Assembly: GCA_003577005.1 (NCBI GenBank)
Contig: QEUW01000021.1
Coordinates: 1 to 40,614 of the forward strand
Reading direction: 5' to 3'
Source of the DNA: Chloroflexota bacterium
GTDB lineage: Bacteria; Chloroflexota; Anaerolineae; Caldilineales; Caldilineaceae
Length of the DNA: 40,614 bases
Shown here: one piece after another, positions 33,210 through 40,439 of the stretch
Position numbering within the stretch: position 1 is the first letter of the stretch
How the letters are laid out: every line of letters begins with the position of its first letter
Notes under the pieces: generated by a model
What the model was told of the DNA's origin: nothing
Databases searched by the model: none
What the model saw: the letters and a program-made list of their open reading frames with translations, nothing else
Translations under genes and position numbers: made by a program

Positions 33210-34106
33210 ATGCCACATATAACGCCCCCTCCTGTTGCCCGTATTGATGACCGCGCTGGGCGCATCTTTGACTATGGCGAAGTTGCCGATTATCCGGCAG
33301 ATCTCTACCATCATCGGACCGTCGCCGCAGGCGTGGAGGGGTTTGCCGGGGTAACGAAAGAGGCGCTCGAGCATTTTCACGAACAAGGCTATCTGGTGGT
33401 CCATGGCGCTTTTTCGGCGGTTGAGGTAACGGCGGCGTTAGAGGGCCTCCTCTATCTTCTTTCCGGCCAACATCCGACGTTCAAGGGGGTGATGTACGAG
33501 AAGAAGGCCAGAGGTATCGAGGTAGAACGTCTTCCACTAGAAGAGCGTCAGGACTATGTGCGCAAATTCATGTGGTTTGTCGATTTTGACGAACGTCTCC
33601 GGGCACTGGCCTATCACCCACAGTTGATGGAGCTACTCACTACACTGCTCGGAGAAGCGCCCGCTCTCTTCCAGGACATGGCGCTGATCAAGCCGCCGCG
33701 CATCGGCCGCGAAAAACCCTGGCATCAGGACCACGCTTACTTCGATTTGCCCCTCGAGACACCGGTGGTCGGCGTCTGGATCGCGCTCGACGAGGCGACC
33801 GTCGAAAACGGCTGTATGGTTGTCTATCCCGGTTCCCACCGTATGGGGCCGGTGGTCCATTTTCAACGCCGCGACTGGCAGATCTGCGACACCTATGAAC
33901 GCACCGCAGGGGCGATTGCAGTGCCGCTCAAACCCGGCGGCGCTCTTTTCTTTCACAGCCTGCTCCAGCATGGCACCCCGGCCAATAGTTCCTCACTGCG
34001 CCGCCGCGCCGTTCAATTTCACTACGCACCGGCCAGCGCCCAGAAGACCAGCACCGAGGAGCGACTGGCAATCTTTGGAGAAGAGGGGAAGGATGTGGCG
34101 TGTTAG
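33210..34106 (+). CDS. Phytanoyl-CoA dioxygenase (PhyH) family oxygenase
   Basis: Fe(II)/2-oxoglutarate-dependent oxygenase of 298 residues. Iron ligands are H172 and D174 (WHQDHAY) and H254 (LQHGTPAN); R265 or R266 (SLRRRAVQF) is the likely 2-oxoglutarate anchor. VVYPGSHRMGPVVHF between them is a typical family segment. ATG 33210 follows AAGGAG by 6 bases; upstream codons lie before the promoter. The next gene begins within a base of its stop. Bacterial PhyH proteins hydroxylate many small molecules including phosphonates; the adjacent phosphoesterase makes a phosphorus compound possible but unproven. Confidence 0.87.
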   Translation: MPHITPPPVARIDDRAGRIFDYGEVADYPADLYHHRTVAAGVEGFAGVTKEALEHFHEQGYLVVHGAFSAVEVTAALEGLLYLLSGQHPTFKGVMYEKKARGIEVERLPLEERQDYVRKFMWFVDFDERLRALAYHPQLMELLTTLLGEAPALFQDMALIKPPRIGREKPWHQDHAYFDLPLETPVVGVWIALDEATVENGCMVVYPGSHRMGPVVHFQRRDWQICDTYERTAGAIAVPLKPGGALFFHSLLQHGTPANSSSLRRRAVQFHYAPASAQKTSTEERLAIFGEEGKDVAC

Positions 34107-34107
34107 T

Positions 34108-35019
34108 ATGAACCGAACCTGTATTGCCCTCTGCTCCGACACCCATCTCTGGCCTGACGCTGCGCAACGGTTTGGTGGCGCTGGCTCACAGATGCAACCC
34201 TGGTCACACGAGATCCAGAACGTTCTACTGGCTGAACTGGCCGCTGCACAGCCCGATCTGATCTTGCACCTGGGTGATTTTACCTGCGGTGGCGGCGCAT
34301 TCGAGATGCCCGATAACCTCTTTTACCCAACGCTACGTGACCTTATCGCCGAACTCAACCGGTTGCCGGGCGAGTTCTACGGCCTGCCAGGCAATCATGA
34401 TGCCCCGCTGGGCCAGCCGTGGACCTTTGCCGAAGAGTTGCTCGGCCTCTCGCCCGGTCAGGGGCGCACCATCGACACGCCCCACGCCCGGCTGATCCTG
34501 CTCAACGCCCAGGGGCATAGCCAGGCGCAGCTCGATGCGGCGCTGCCCAATGATCCTGTCTCCGGCTATGTCTGTGCGGCCGAACTGGCGCGCTTGGAAG
34601 CCGATCTGGCCGGCGCAGGTGGCCGCCCGGTATTGCTCTTCCTGCACCAGTTGTTGCAGCCGTGGGCAGGCGAGCAGACGTGGGCCGACCTCTATGGCGT
34701 ACAAAATGGTTCGGAGGTGCTGAGCCTGCTTGCACGCCACGGCAACGTCCGGGCGGTTTTTCAGGCCCACGCCCACCGCTTTGATATTCGCTCGACCACC
34801 CTTGGGAGTGGAACTTGCTCGTTTGTCGTGCTGCCGGCGGTCATCGAATATCCGATGGCGTGGTTGGAATTGGTGCTCCAGGCAGACAGGGCTTACTTGC
34901 TGCTGCGCCGCCTGCCCTTGCGCGACCTGGCTGAACAGAGCCGGCGCAGCAGCGATTCCGACTGGCGCGCCGGGCGCCAGGAATGGCACAATACCAGCAT
35001 CCCGCTGCGCACCCGATAG
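34108..35019 (+). CDS. Calcineurin-like metallophosphoesterase
   Basis: Two-metal phosphoesterase of 303 residues. Motifs: D11 and H13 (CSDTHLW), D57 (HLGDFT), N97 and H98 (PGNHD), and the late HQ (FLHQLL) and HxH (QAHAHRFD). These give the full dimetal site. The start is ambiguous: ATG 34093 overlaps the dioxygenase end and has GGGGAAGG just before it, while ATG 34108 begins one base after the dioxygenase stop and right at the first conserved strand; the latter is taken here. Co-transcribed with the PhyH gene. No signal peptide, so cytoplasmic. Substrate not known. Confidence 0.88.
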   Translation: MNRTCIALCSDTHLWPDAAQRFGGAGSQMQPWSHEIQNVLLAELAAAQPDLILHLGDFTCGGGAFEMPDNLFYPTLRDLIAELNRLPGEFYGLPGNHDAPLGQPWTFAEELLGLSPGQGRTIDTPHARLILLNAQGHSQAQLDAALPNDPVSGYVCAAELARLEADLAGAGGRPVLLFLHQLLQPWAGEQTWADLYGVQNGSEVLSLLARHGNVRAVFQAHAHRFDIRSTTLGSGTCSFVVLPAVIEYPMAWLELVLQADRAYLLLRRLPLRDLAEQSRRSSDSDWRAGRQEWHNTSIPLRTR

Positions 35020-35051
35020 ACCCAAATCACAGAGCGAACGGAAGAGAACCC

Positions 35052-36197
35052 ATGCCCAACCAACTGCGCGCCTTGATCCTCGGCTCTGGCTATGCCGGAG
35101 AAGGTCACACGCTGGCTTTACGTCGTGCCGGGGTCGATGTGATCGCCATAGCCGGTCGCACCGCCACTGCTGTCGAGGCTGCCGCCCAACGTTTGGAAAT
35201 TCCCCAGACTGGTACGGATTATCGCCAAATGCTGGCCGATCTCCGGCCTGATATTGTGGCCGTGGGCACCCCCGGCGGTGCGCATCTGGAGCAATGTCTG
35301 GCCGCGATTGAGGCGGGCTGCCACGTGCTCTGCGACAAACCGTTGGCGACGACGGCGACCGCTGCGCGCCAGATCTACCTCGCGGCGCAGTCCAAAGGGG
35401 TAAAGACAGCCTATGCGGCCAGCTATCGGTATCAACCCCAGGCGCTCTATGCGCGCGAACTGGTGCGCAGCGGAGCCATCGGCCCGGTCTGGGAGGTCGA
35501 GTGTATCTCGCACTACAACTGGCCGCGGCTGATGCCCTTCGGCTGGCCCCACCGGCTGGATCAGGGTGGTGGCCGGCTTAACAATAACTTTACTCACAAG
35601 CTCTCGATCGTCCAGCATGTAGTGGGCGGAGAGATCCTGGCCGCGATGGGCGAGACGCGCAACGACCTCAAGCGCGTCCCCATCGGCGAGCGAATCCACG
35701 ATTTTCGCGAGTACAATCGACGGGCGTTCAGCGCCGAAGAAGCCGCCCACCGTGACTGGGCCGAGGTGGACAGCGACTGGTCCTACACCGTGCTGGTACG
35801 CATCGGCGAGCGGGGGACGGGGAGCGAGAACGCTGTCTCGGCTACTTTCCGCCATTCGGCGCTGCCTTTTGGCAAGAACAAAGATTATATCGCCTTTTAC
35901 GGCGCTGAGGGTGTGTTGCACATCGACGGCGCCTACGCCCAGGGCGCAATCTCTCTGCGCACCAGTGGCGATACGTGGGATGAGCTGCCCGTGCCCGAAC
36001 GCATCCGCGCTGCGCTGCCGCCTGAGCCAGACCACAGCCAGCGCAACTGGGACCAGCTGGCGCGCGAGTTTGTGGCGGACATCCGCGGCGAAGGAGATAC
36101 CAGCTATCAGACTTTCCGTGATGGCTGGATCTACCAGGAGGTCATCGACATCGCCCGGTCCGGCCAGGGCTGGTCCGCGGTCGCCACCGATCTGTGA
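35052..36197 (+). CDS. Gfo/Idh/MocA-family oxidoreductase, second copy
   Basis: 381-residue NAD(P)-dependent dehydrogenase, third gene of the PhyH operon. Rossmann motif GSGYAG (11-16), conserved DKP (95-97, CDKPL), and a C-terminal domain with GGRLNNNFTHKLSIVQHVVG, in which the catalytic His is probably His211 or a neighbour. GGAAGAG lies five bases before ATG 35052. The first copy (25360-26472) has EKP and a different C-terminal half. A sugar or cyclitol substrate is likely; none can be named from sequence. The next gene is 158 bases away across a palindrome. Confidence 0.88.
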   Translation: MPNQLRALILGSGYAGEGHTLALRRAGVDVIAIAGRTATAVEAAAQRLEIPQTGTDYRQMLADLRPDIVAVGTPGGAHLEQCLAAIEAGCHVLCDKPLATTATAARQIYLAAQSKGVKTAYAASYRYQPQALYARELVRSGAIGPVWEVECISHYNWPRLMPFGWPHRLDQGGGRLNNNFTHKLSIVQHVVGGEILAAMGETRNDLKRVPIGERIHDFREYNRRAFSAEEAAHRDWAEVDSDWSYTVLVRIGERGTGSENAVSATFRHSALPFGKNKDYIAFYGAEGVLHIDGAYAQGAISLRTSGDTWDELPVPERIRAALPPEPDHSQRNWDQLAREFVADIRGEGDTSYQTFRDGWIYQEVIDIARSGQGWSAVATDL

Positions 36198-36240
36198 TCA
36201 GGGGTCAGGGCAAAGCAAACAGCAGGTTGGCGCTTTGCGA

Positions 36241-36331
36241 ACACCGAGGACGCGGAGGAGACATAGAGAGCACCGAGGATTTCCTTCAATTCCTCTCCGT
36301 GTTCTCTGCGTCTCCTCGGTGCTCTCTGTGT
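36241..36331. repeat. Palindrome of CACCGAGG/CACAGAG words
   Basis: Arm 1 (36241-36279) and arm 2 (36291-36331) are imperfect reverse complements; the first 22 bases pair at 17 positions. The words (ACACCGAGGACGCGGAGG against GCGTCTCCTCGGTGC) resemble those in the block at 21971-22171. A small GCAAAGC/GCTTTGC stem (36210-36238) lies just before. The block ends a few bases before the ribosome site of the next gene. Confidence 0.7.
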
Positions 36332-36355
36332 ACCGCTTTTTTCACGAGGTATACT

Positions 36356-37435
36356 ATGAAGATTGGACTGGGGCTCTATCGAGCCTTGTTGACGCCGGAA
36401 AATCTGCGTTTTGCCAGACAGGCTGGCTGCACCCACATTGTGGCGCACATCCCCGGCAATTTTTCGCGCGGCGGGGCAAAGATCATCACATCGGACAAGG
36501 CGGCGGCCGGTTTTGGCATCTCCGAGGCCGATGACCCCATCTGGACGTACGAGGGGTTGCGTGACCTCAAGGCCATGGTCAATGCCGAAGGGCTGGAACT
36601 GGAGGCGCTGGAGAATTTTGCGCCGGCCCACTGGTACGATGTGCTGCTCGACGGCCCACGCCGCGCCGAGCAGATGGCGCACCTGAAACAGATCATCCGC
36701 GACATGGGGCGGCTGGGTATCCTGACGATGGGGTACTGTTTCACCTTGGCCGGGGTGTGGGGACGCAGCGAAAGCCATGCGGCGCGCGGTGGCGCCCGCT
36801 CGGTCGGTTTCCAGAACCCACCGCAGACACCCATCCCCGGCGGCATGGTCTGGAACATGGTCTATGATGTGAATCGCTTCAACCGGGCCGACCCCAATGA
36901 TGTCGTGGCGCCGGTCTCGGCCGCGGAGATTTGGGGAAGATTAGAGCGATTCTTAGGCGAAATGATCCCGGTGGCGGAAGAAGCGGGCGTCAAGCTGGCC
37001 TTCCACCCCGATGACCCGCCGCTGCCCGAATTGCGCGGCACGGCGCGGCTCGTCACGCACGGCGACCACTTCCAGCAGGTGATCGACCTCAACCCCAGCC
37101 CGGCCAACACCATCGAATTCTGCGTCGGCACCATCTCCGAGATGCCCGGCACCGATGTTTACGCCACGGTGGAGCGTTACAGCCAGGCGGGCCGGCTGGC
37201 CTACGTCCACTTCCGTAATGTGCAAGGCAAGGCGCCCCACTATCACGAGATGTTTGTGGACGACGGCGACACCGACATGCTCCAGGTGTTACGCATCTTA
37301 CACAAGAACGGGTTTGATGGTGTGCTCATCCCCGACCACACACCGTTGCTCGAGTGCGCCGCACCCTGGCACGCCGGCATGGCCTATGCCCTCGGCTGGC
37401 TCAAGGCTGCCTTGTCGCTGATTGAACGGGGATAG
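36356..37435 (+). CDS. Mannonate dehydratase-like TIM-barrel enzyme, second copy
   Basis: 359-residue UxuA-family enzyme, related to the protein at 8943-9944. The four metal-ligand positions are kept: H217 (AFHPDDPPLP), C256 (EFCVGTISEM), H285 (YVHFRNV) and D327 (LIPDHTP). HAARGGARSVGF (141-152) is the family's Arg/Gly loop, and the early part has the longer insert (SRGGAKIITSDKAAAGFG) absent from the first copy. Expected reaction: dehydration of D-mannonate or a related aldonate to a 2-keto-3-deoxy acid. ATG 36356 has GAGGT five bases upstream. It is downstream of the PhyH operon, possibly its last gene. Confidence 0.82.
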   Translation: MKIGLGLYRALLTPENLRFARQAGCTHIVAHIPGNFSRGGAKIITSDKAAAGFGISEADDPIWTYEGLRDLKAMVNAEGLELEALENFAPAHWYDVLLDGPRRAEQMAHLKQIIRDMGRLGILTMGYCFTLAGVWGRSESHAARGGARSVGFQNPPQTPIPGGMVWNMVYDVNRFNRADPNDVVAPVSAAEIWGRLERFLGEMIPVAEEAGVKLAFHPDDPPLPELRGTARLVTHGDHFQQVIDLNPSPANTIEFCVGTISEMPGTDVYATVERYSQAGRLAYVHFRNVQGKAPHYHEMFVDDGDTDMLQVLRILHKNGFDGVLIPDHTPLLECAAPWHAGMAYALGWLKAALSLIERG

Positions 37436-37447
37436 GAGTAATTCTTG

Positions 37448-37456
37448 TGGTATAAT
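37448..37456 (+). promoter_or_regulatory. Extended -10 promoter of the VapBC-type pair
   Basis: TG, one base, TATAAT at 37451-37456, a perfect extended -10 element, 82 bases before the antitoxin ATG. Confidence 0.68.
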
Positions 37457-37463
37457 AGACTGG

Positions 37464-37515
37464 CAGACATGCGACGGTGTCTGGTTGGAAACCTGTGATT
37501 TCCAAGAGGTCACAG
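37464..37515 (+). promoter_or_regulatory. Leader palindromes, putative operator
   Basis: Three small dyads lie between promoter and ribosome site: CAGACA/TGTCTG (37464-37469, 37478-37483), TTGGAAA/TTTCCAA (37485-37491, 37499-37505) and CTGTGA/TCACAG (37493-37498, 37510-37515). They overlap, so only some can form at once. Such dyads are typical operators for autoregulated antitoxins, although RNA stems are possible. AAAGGAGG follows at 37521-37528. Confidence 0.5.
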
Positions 37516-37537
37516 CATAGAAAGGAGGGCAGCCAAC

Positions 37538-37945
37538 ATGCATGCCTACGAATTTTCAACTGAGATTTCTGATACAGGTCAGGTTGAAATTCCAGCTCAA
37601 ATTGCAGCCAGGCTCCCGGTAGGGGCATCCGTCCGCATCCTCGTCCTGGTGGACGAGATTCCGATCACCACGAATGGACACGCGCACCTCGCTGAGGGTC
37701 ATGATTCCGCTTTGGAAGAATTGATTGCCGAAATCAAGCGGACGCCATCAAAGCCGGAGAATATCCGCCCTGGTGATGGGCTGTTGGCCTGGCGCCTGGC
37801 TCACCCAGTCACTGAACCAGACCCCGACTTTGACGAGGCTGCCTGGAACAAACAGTGGGATGAGATCGAGGCTGCAATGAAAGCGCAAGAACGTGCCCAT
37901 GAGCAAGAAGAACTCAGAGAGTTACTCAACGATCTGACGCCATGA
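37538..37945 (+). CDS. AbrB-type antitoxin partner of the PIN toxin
   Basis: 135-residue protein, the first gene of a toxin-antitoxin pair. The N terminus (about 5-45, EISDTGQVEIPAQIAARLPV) fits an AbrB/VapB-type swapped-hairpin DNA-binding domain: a Gly-rich turn, IP, and a G-x-x-V-x-I-x-V strand. The rest is acidic and helical (DPDFDEAAWNKQWDEIEAAM, then EQEELRELLNDL) and longer than usual VapB proteins of about 75 residues; such tails normally wrap the toxin. AAAGGAGG precedes the ATG. Its last four bases overlap the start of the toxin (ATGA), so they are coupled. Confidence 0.78.
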   Translation: MHAYEFSTEISDTGQVEIPAQIAARLPVGASVRILVLVDEIPITTNGHAHLAEGHDSALEELIAEIKRTPSKPENIRPGDGLLAWRLAHPVTEPDPDFDEAAWNKQWDEIEAAMKAQERAHEQEELRELLNDLTP

Positions 37946-38346
37946 GCGACTATTTGCTGGACGCAAACCATTTGTCGCCGCTTGTCACGCCCAACCATCC
38001 GTTGCGTAACAAGGTCATCGAGCGGCTGGAGGCCGGTGATCGCTTTGCTGTTGCTACACCGGCGCTCCATGAGTTCTTGTTTGGCATCGCTTCGGCGCCA
38101 CGTGCGGATAAAAACTGGCGCGAATGGGAGTATCTTAGCCCTAGTTTCACCTACTATCAGATTGATCATGATGATGCTGCGAGCGCAGCCAGACTGCGGG
38201 TGGACCTGCAACGGCGCGGCAGACAACTGGGAGCTATCGATTCGCTGATTGCCATTGTTGCCGCGCGCAATGATCTCATCTTGTTGACCACCGACCGTGA
38301 TTTTCTCGCCGTCCCCGATCTGAAACAAGAAAACTGGCGTAGTTGA
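37942..38346 (+). CDS. PIN-domain toxin (VapC type)
   Basis: 134-residue ribonuclease of the VapC type. The four acidic PIN residues are seen: D7 (YLLDANH), E44 (LHEFLFG), D100 (AIDSLIA) and D118 (TTDRDF). Family length is about 130, so it is complete. It would cut RNA, classically tRNA or rRNA, when freed from the antitoxin encoded immediately upstream. The gene converges on the zinc dehydrogenase, with 6 bases between stop codons. No decay is visible. Confidence 0.88.
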   Translation: MSDYLLDANHLSPLVTPNHPLRNKVIERLEAGDRFAVATPALHEFLFGIASAPRADKNWREWEYLSPSFTYYQIDHDDAASAARLRVDLQRRGRQLGAIDSLIAIVAARNDLILLTTDRDFLAVPDLKQENWRS

Positions 38347-38352
38347 CACCAC

Positions 38353-39390
38353 TCACATCTGCACATGCACCTTCACCGACCCGGAGCCCTTGTCGGCGGC
38401 CACGGCAAAGGCTTCGCTGATCTCGCTAAAGGGAAAGCGGTGCGTCACGATCTGCGTCGGGTCCACCTTGCGCTCGGCGATCAGGTCGATGGTGGCCTGA
38501 AAATCGGTGGTCATACCGCTGTAGGCGTAACAGTTCGAGCCGGTGATGATAGGCTCGGCCCAGACGATCCGGCTCAGATCCACGGATAATGGCTCGAAGT
38601 AGCCGGCCACCAGCACCACCCTTCCCCGTTTGCGTACGATGGCCAGGGCGTCGTCGAACTGTTTGGCGCCCCCGACGGTCTCCACCACGGCATCCATGCC
38701 GAGACCGTTCGTCAGCTGCCTGACTTTCTCCCGTACATCCTCTTTGGTGATGTCCACCACGTGGTCGGCGCCCAGCGCCCGCGCCAGTTCCGCCTGCTGG
38801 GGATATTTGACGGTGATGAGCGTCTCTCTGACACCATTGGCGACGGCCACCGCCAGGCAGAGCAGCCCAATTGTGCCGCCGCCGATGACCGCCACCCGGT
38901 CGGCGTAGGTAGCCTGCGCCTGCGCCAACGCCCGTACGCCCACGGCCAGCGGCTCGACCAGCGCCCCTTCCTCGTCACTCAGGCTATCGGGCAATTTGAA
39001 GAGGGCCGAGGCGTGGGCAGTGGTGTACTCGGCAAACCCGCCGTGGAGGTTGTGCGAGACGCCCTTGCGTTCCAGACAGTGGTTGTACTGGCCGGTGCGG
39101 CAGTAGACACACTCCCCGCAATGGGAGAAACATTCCACAACCACCCGGTCGCCTACCACAAAGCCGGTCACCCCTTCGCCGACCTCGGCCACGATACCAT
39201 AGGTCTCGTGGCCTTGCGCCAGGGTGTGTGACTGGTTCCAGTGGCCGAAATAGCTGTGCAGATCACTCCCACAGATACCCACCCGGCGGGTCTGCAAGAC
39301 GACATAGCCCGGCGGCGGCGGCAGGCGTTCAACGTCTCGCAGCCCGATCTGACCAATGCCTGAATAGATGGCGGCTTTCATGGTTTGCAT
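38353..39390 (-). CDS. Zinc-dependent alcohol/polyol dehydrogenase
   Basis: 345-residue medium-chain dehydrogenase of the threonine/sorbitol dehydrogenase group. Catalytic zinc ligands are C40 (GICGSD), H61 and E62 (GHE); E146 (VEPLAV) is also conserved. The structural zinc site has C91, C94, C97 and C105 (HCGECVYCRTGQYNHC). The Rossmann motif is GGGTIG (170-175). GAGGAG precedes ATG 39390 by 8 bases. It would oxidise a sugar alcohol or aldonate hydroxyl with NAD(P). It follows the GNAT-like gene on the same strand across two GGTGC palindromes. Confidence 0.93.
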   Translation of the reverse strand: MQTMKAAIYSGIGQIGLRDVERLPPPPGYVVLQTRRVGICGSDLHSYFGHWNQSHTLAQGHETYGIVAEVGEGVTGFVVGDRVVVECFSHCGECVYCRTGQYNHCLERKGVSHNLHGGFAEYTTAHASALFKLPDSLSDEEGALVEPLAVGVRALAQAQATYADRVAVIGGGTIGLLCLAVAVANGVRETLITVKYPQQAELARALGADHVVDITKEDVREKVRQLTNGLGMDAVVETVGGAKQFDDALAIVRKRGRVVLVAGYFEPLSVDLSRIVWAEPIITGSNCYAYSGMTTDFQATIDLIAERKVDPTQIVTHRFPFSEISEAFAVAADKGSGSVKVHVQM

Positions 39391-39417
39391 TCAATTTGCT
39401 CCTCAAGGTTACTGGCC

Positions 39418-39447
39418 GGTGCGTTGCACTTGCGAGTGCAACGCACC
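39418..39447. repeat. GGTGC palindromic unit 4
   Basis: 30-bp unit with perfect 13-base arms GGTGCGTTGCACT and AGTGCAACGCACC around a TGCG loop. Perfectly symmetric, so it shows no preferred strand. Lies upstream of the dehydrogenase start. Confidence 0.88.
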
Positions 39448-39468
39448 GGGGGTTCGCATGAATGATAA

Positions 39469-39499
39469 GGTGCATCGCCCGCAAGGCGTGCAACGCACC
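39469..39499 (-). repeat. GGTGC palindromic unit 5
   Basis: 31-bp unit GGTGCATCGCCC ... GTGCAACGCACC, 21 bases from unit 4. On the minus strand, the direction of the flanking genes, it pairs with G-U wobbles. One base (CCC for CAC) has drifted. Confidence 0.8.
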
Positions 39500-39507
39500 G
39501 AAGCGGC

Positions 39508-40257
39508 TCATGCCGCACGGTCCATCTTTATCCACACCCGTAACGGCCCGATGGCTTCAAAACCCAGCGATTGGGCAACGGCGAGTTCGCTGCCGGCTTC
39601 GTAGCCCGCCAGCGGCAGCCCAGGGAATGCCGTCGTGACACTGGCAACTGAGCCGGCCCAGAAGCGCACCCGATCTTCGTCTGGAGCAAAGAGATTGGAG
39701 AGGCCAACCACGGCGCCGGTGCGGCTGCCGATCGCCCCGGCTACAATCCGCTCCCCTTCGTATGCGGCAATGATGGCAATCTCCGGGTCAGCTAACAACG
39801 CCGGCAGAAAGATGCGTGCGGAGAGTGGGACTGGCGCATCCTGCGGTTCGCCATTCCACGCCGCTTCCCAGGCAGCCAGGCCAGCTGCAGTGTAGATTCG
39901 TTCCCAGTGGATGCCGGGGAGATCGCCGGATGGTACGGGCAAGGCCGCCGGTCGCCAGATCCACTCGGCCTCAACGACAATATGGAAACCGTGCGCAGCC
40001 AGATCGAGGGCACAGAAACTGTCCTTTACCCCCCAGTCGCCCGGCAGACCGGACCTGTTGAGTGACTCGATGACCCGCACCTGCGCCGACGGGTCGTCTG
40101 GGTTGGCGAGCGTCACCACGTTTGGATAGAAGCGCGGCGTCTCTTGCCGGTTGATCCAGAGACCATCCAGAAACTCACCCGGGCGACCGTGAGCGCGGCA
40201 GACTGCATCACACCAAATAGCGTTGTTACGGACAGCCTGCTGTACACGTGTATCCAT
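39508..40257 (-). CDS. GNAT-like acetyltransferase, probable
   Basis: 249-residue protein. The C-terminal half resembles a GNAT fold: IAIIAAYEGERIVAGAIGSR, then YEAGSELAVAQSLGFEAIGP and RVWIK, with the late G-F-x-x-I-G strand. The N-terminal half (DGLWINRQETPRFYPNVVTL, RVIESLNRSGLPGDWGVKDS) is less clear and may be a second degenerate GNAT repeat. The classic acetyl-CoA loop is not sharply defined, so the call is moderate. ATG 40257 with AAGGGG is chosen; a longer frame would read through GGTGC unit 6. Unknown substrate. Confidence 0.62.
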   Translation of the reverse strand: MDTRVQQAVRNNAIWCDAVCRAHGRPGEFLDGLWINRQETPRFYPNVVTLANPDDPSAQVRVIESLNRSGLPGDWGVKDSFCALDLAAHGFHIVVEAEWIWRPAALPVPSGDLPGIHWERIYTAAGLAAWEAAWNGEPQDAPVPLSARIFLPALLADPEIAIIAAYEGERIVAGAIGSRTGAVVGLSNLFAPDEDRVRFWAGSVASVTTAFPGLPLAGYEAGSELAVAQSLGFEAIGPLRVWIKMDRAA

Positions 40258-40316
40258 CCTCGTACCCCTTGCGTTCAAATCCGTTGGGAAGTACGTAATT
40301 GGGGCTGCTGTCCAGA

Positions 40317-40347
40317 GGTGCAACGCACTTTGAAAATGCATCGCACC
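40317..40347 (-). repeat. GGTGC palindromic unit 6
   Basis: 31-bp unit GGTGCAACGCAC ... ATGCATCGCACC, pairing on the minus strand with wobbles, in the direction of the flanking genes. Lies between the last partial gene and the GNAT-like gene. Confidence 0.8.
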
Positions 40348-40368
40348 TGAACAACTGCGTACCTCCTA

Positions 40369-40438
40369 TGCGTAATGCATAATATGAAGTGTGTGACGGT
40401 GGGCGCCAGTCACGTACTACGAATTACGCATTACGCAT
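40369..40438. repeat. Palindrome of ATTACGCATTACGC words
   Basis: ATGCGTAATGCATAAT (40369-40384) pairs with ATTACGCATTACGCAT (40423-40438) at 15 of 16 positions. It begins a base away from the stop of the partial gene that follows. Confidence 0.82.
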
Positions 40439-40439
40439 C

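Noticed and set aside
33210..35019. Phosphonate degradation pair (PhnY/PhnZ-like)
   Set aside because: The second gene is a calcineurin-like phosphoesterase, not the HD-domain oxygenase of that pathway.
40261..40300. tRNA-like TTCAAATC at 40274-40281
   Set aside because: No acceptor stem, anticodon arm or CCA end could be fitted; no tRNA was found anywhere in the window.
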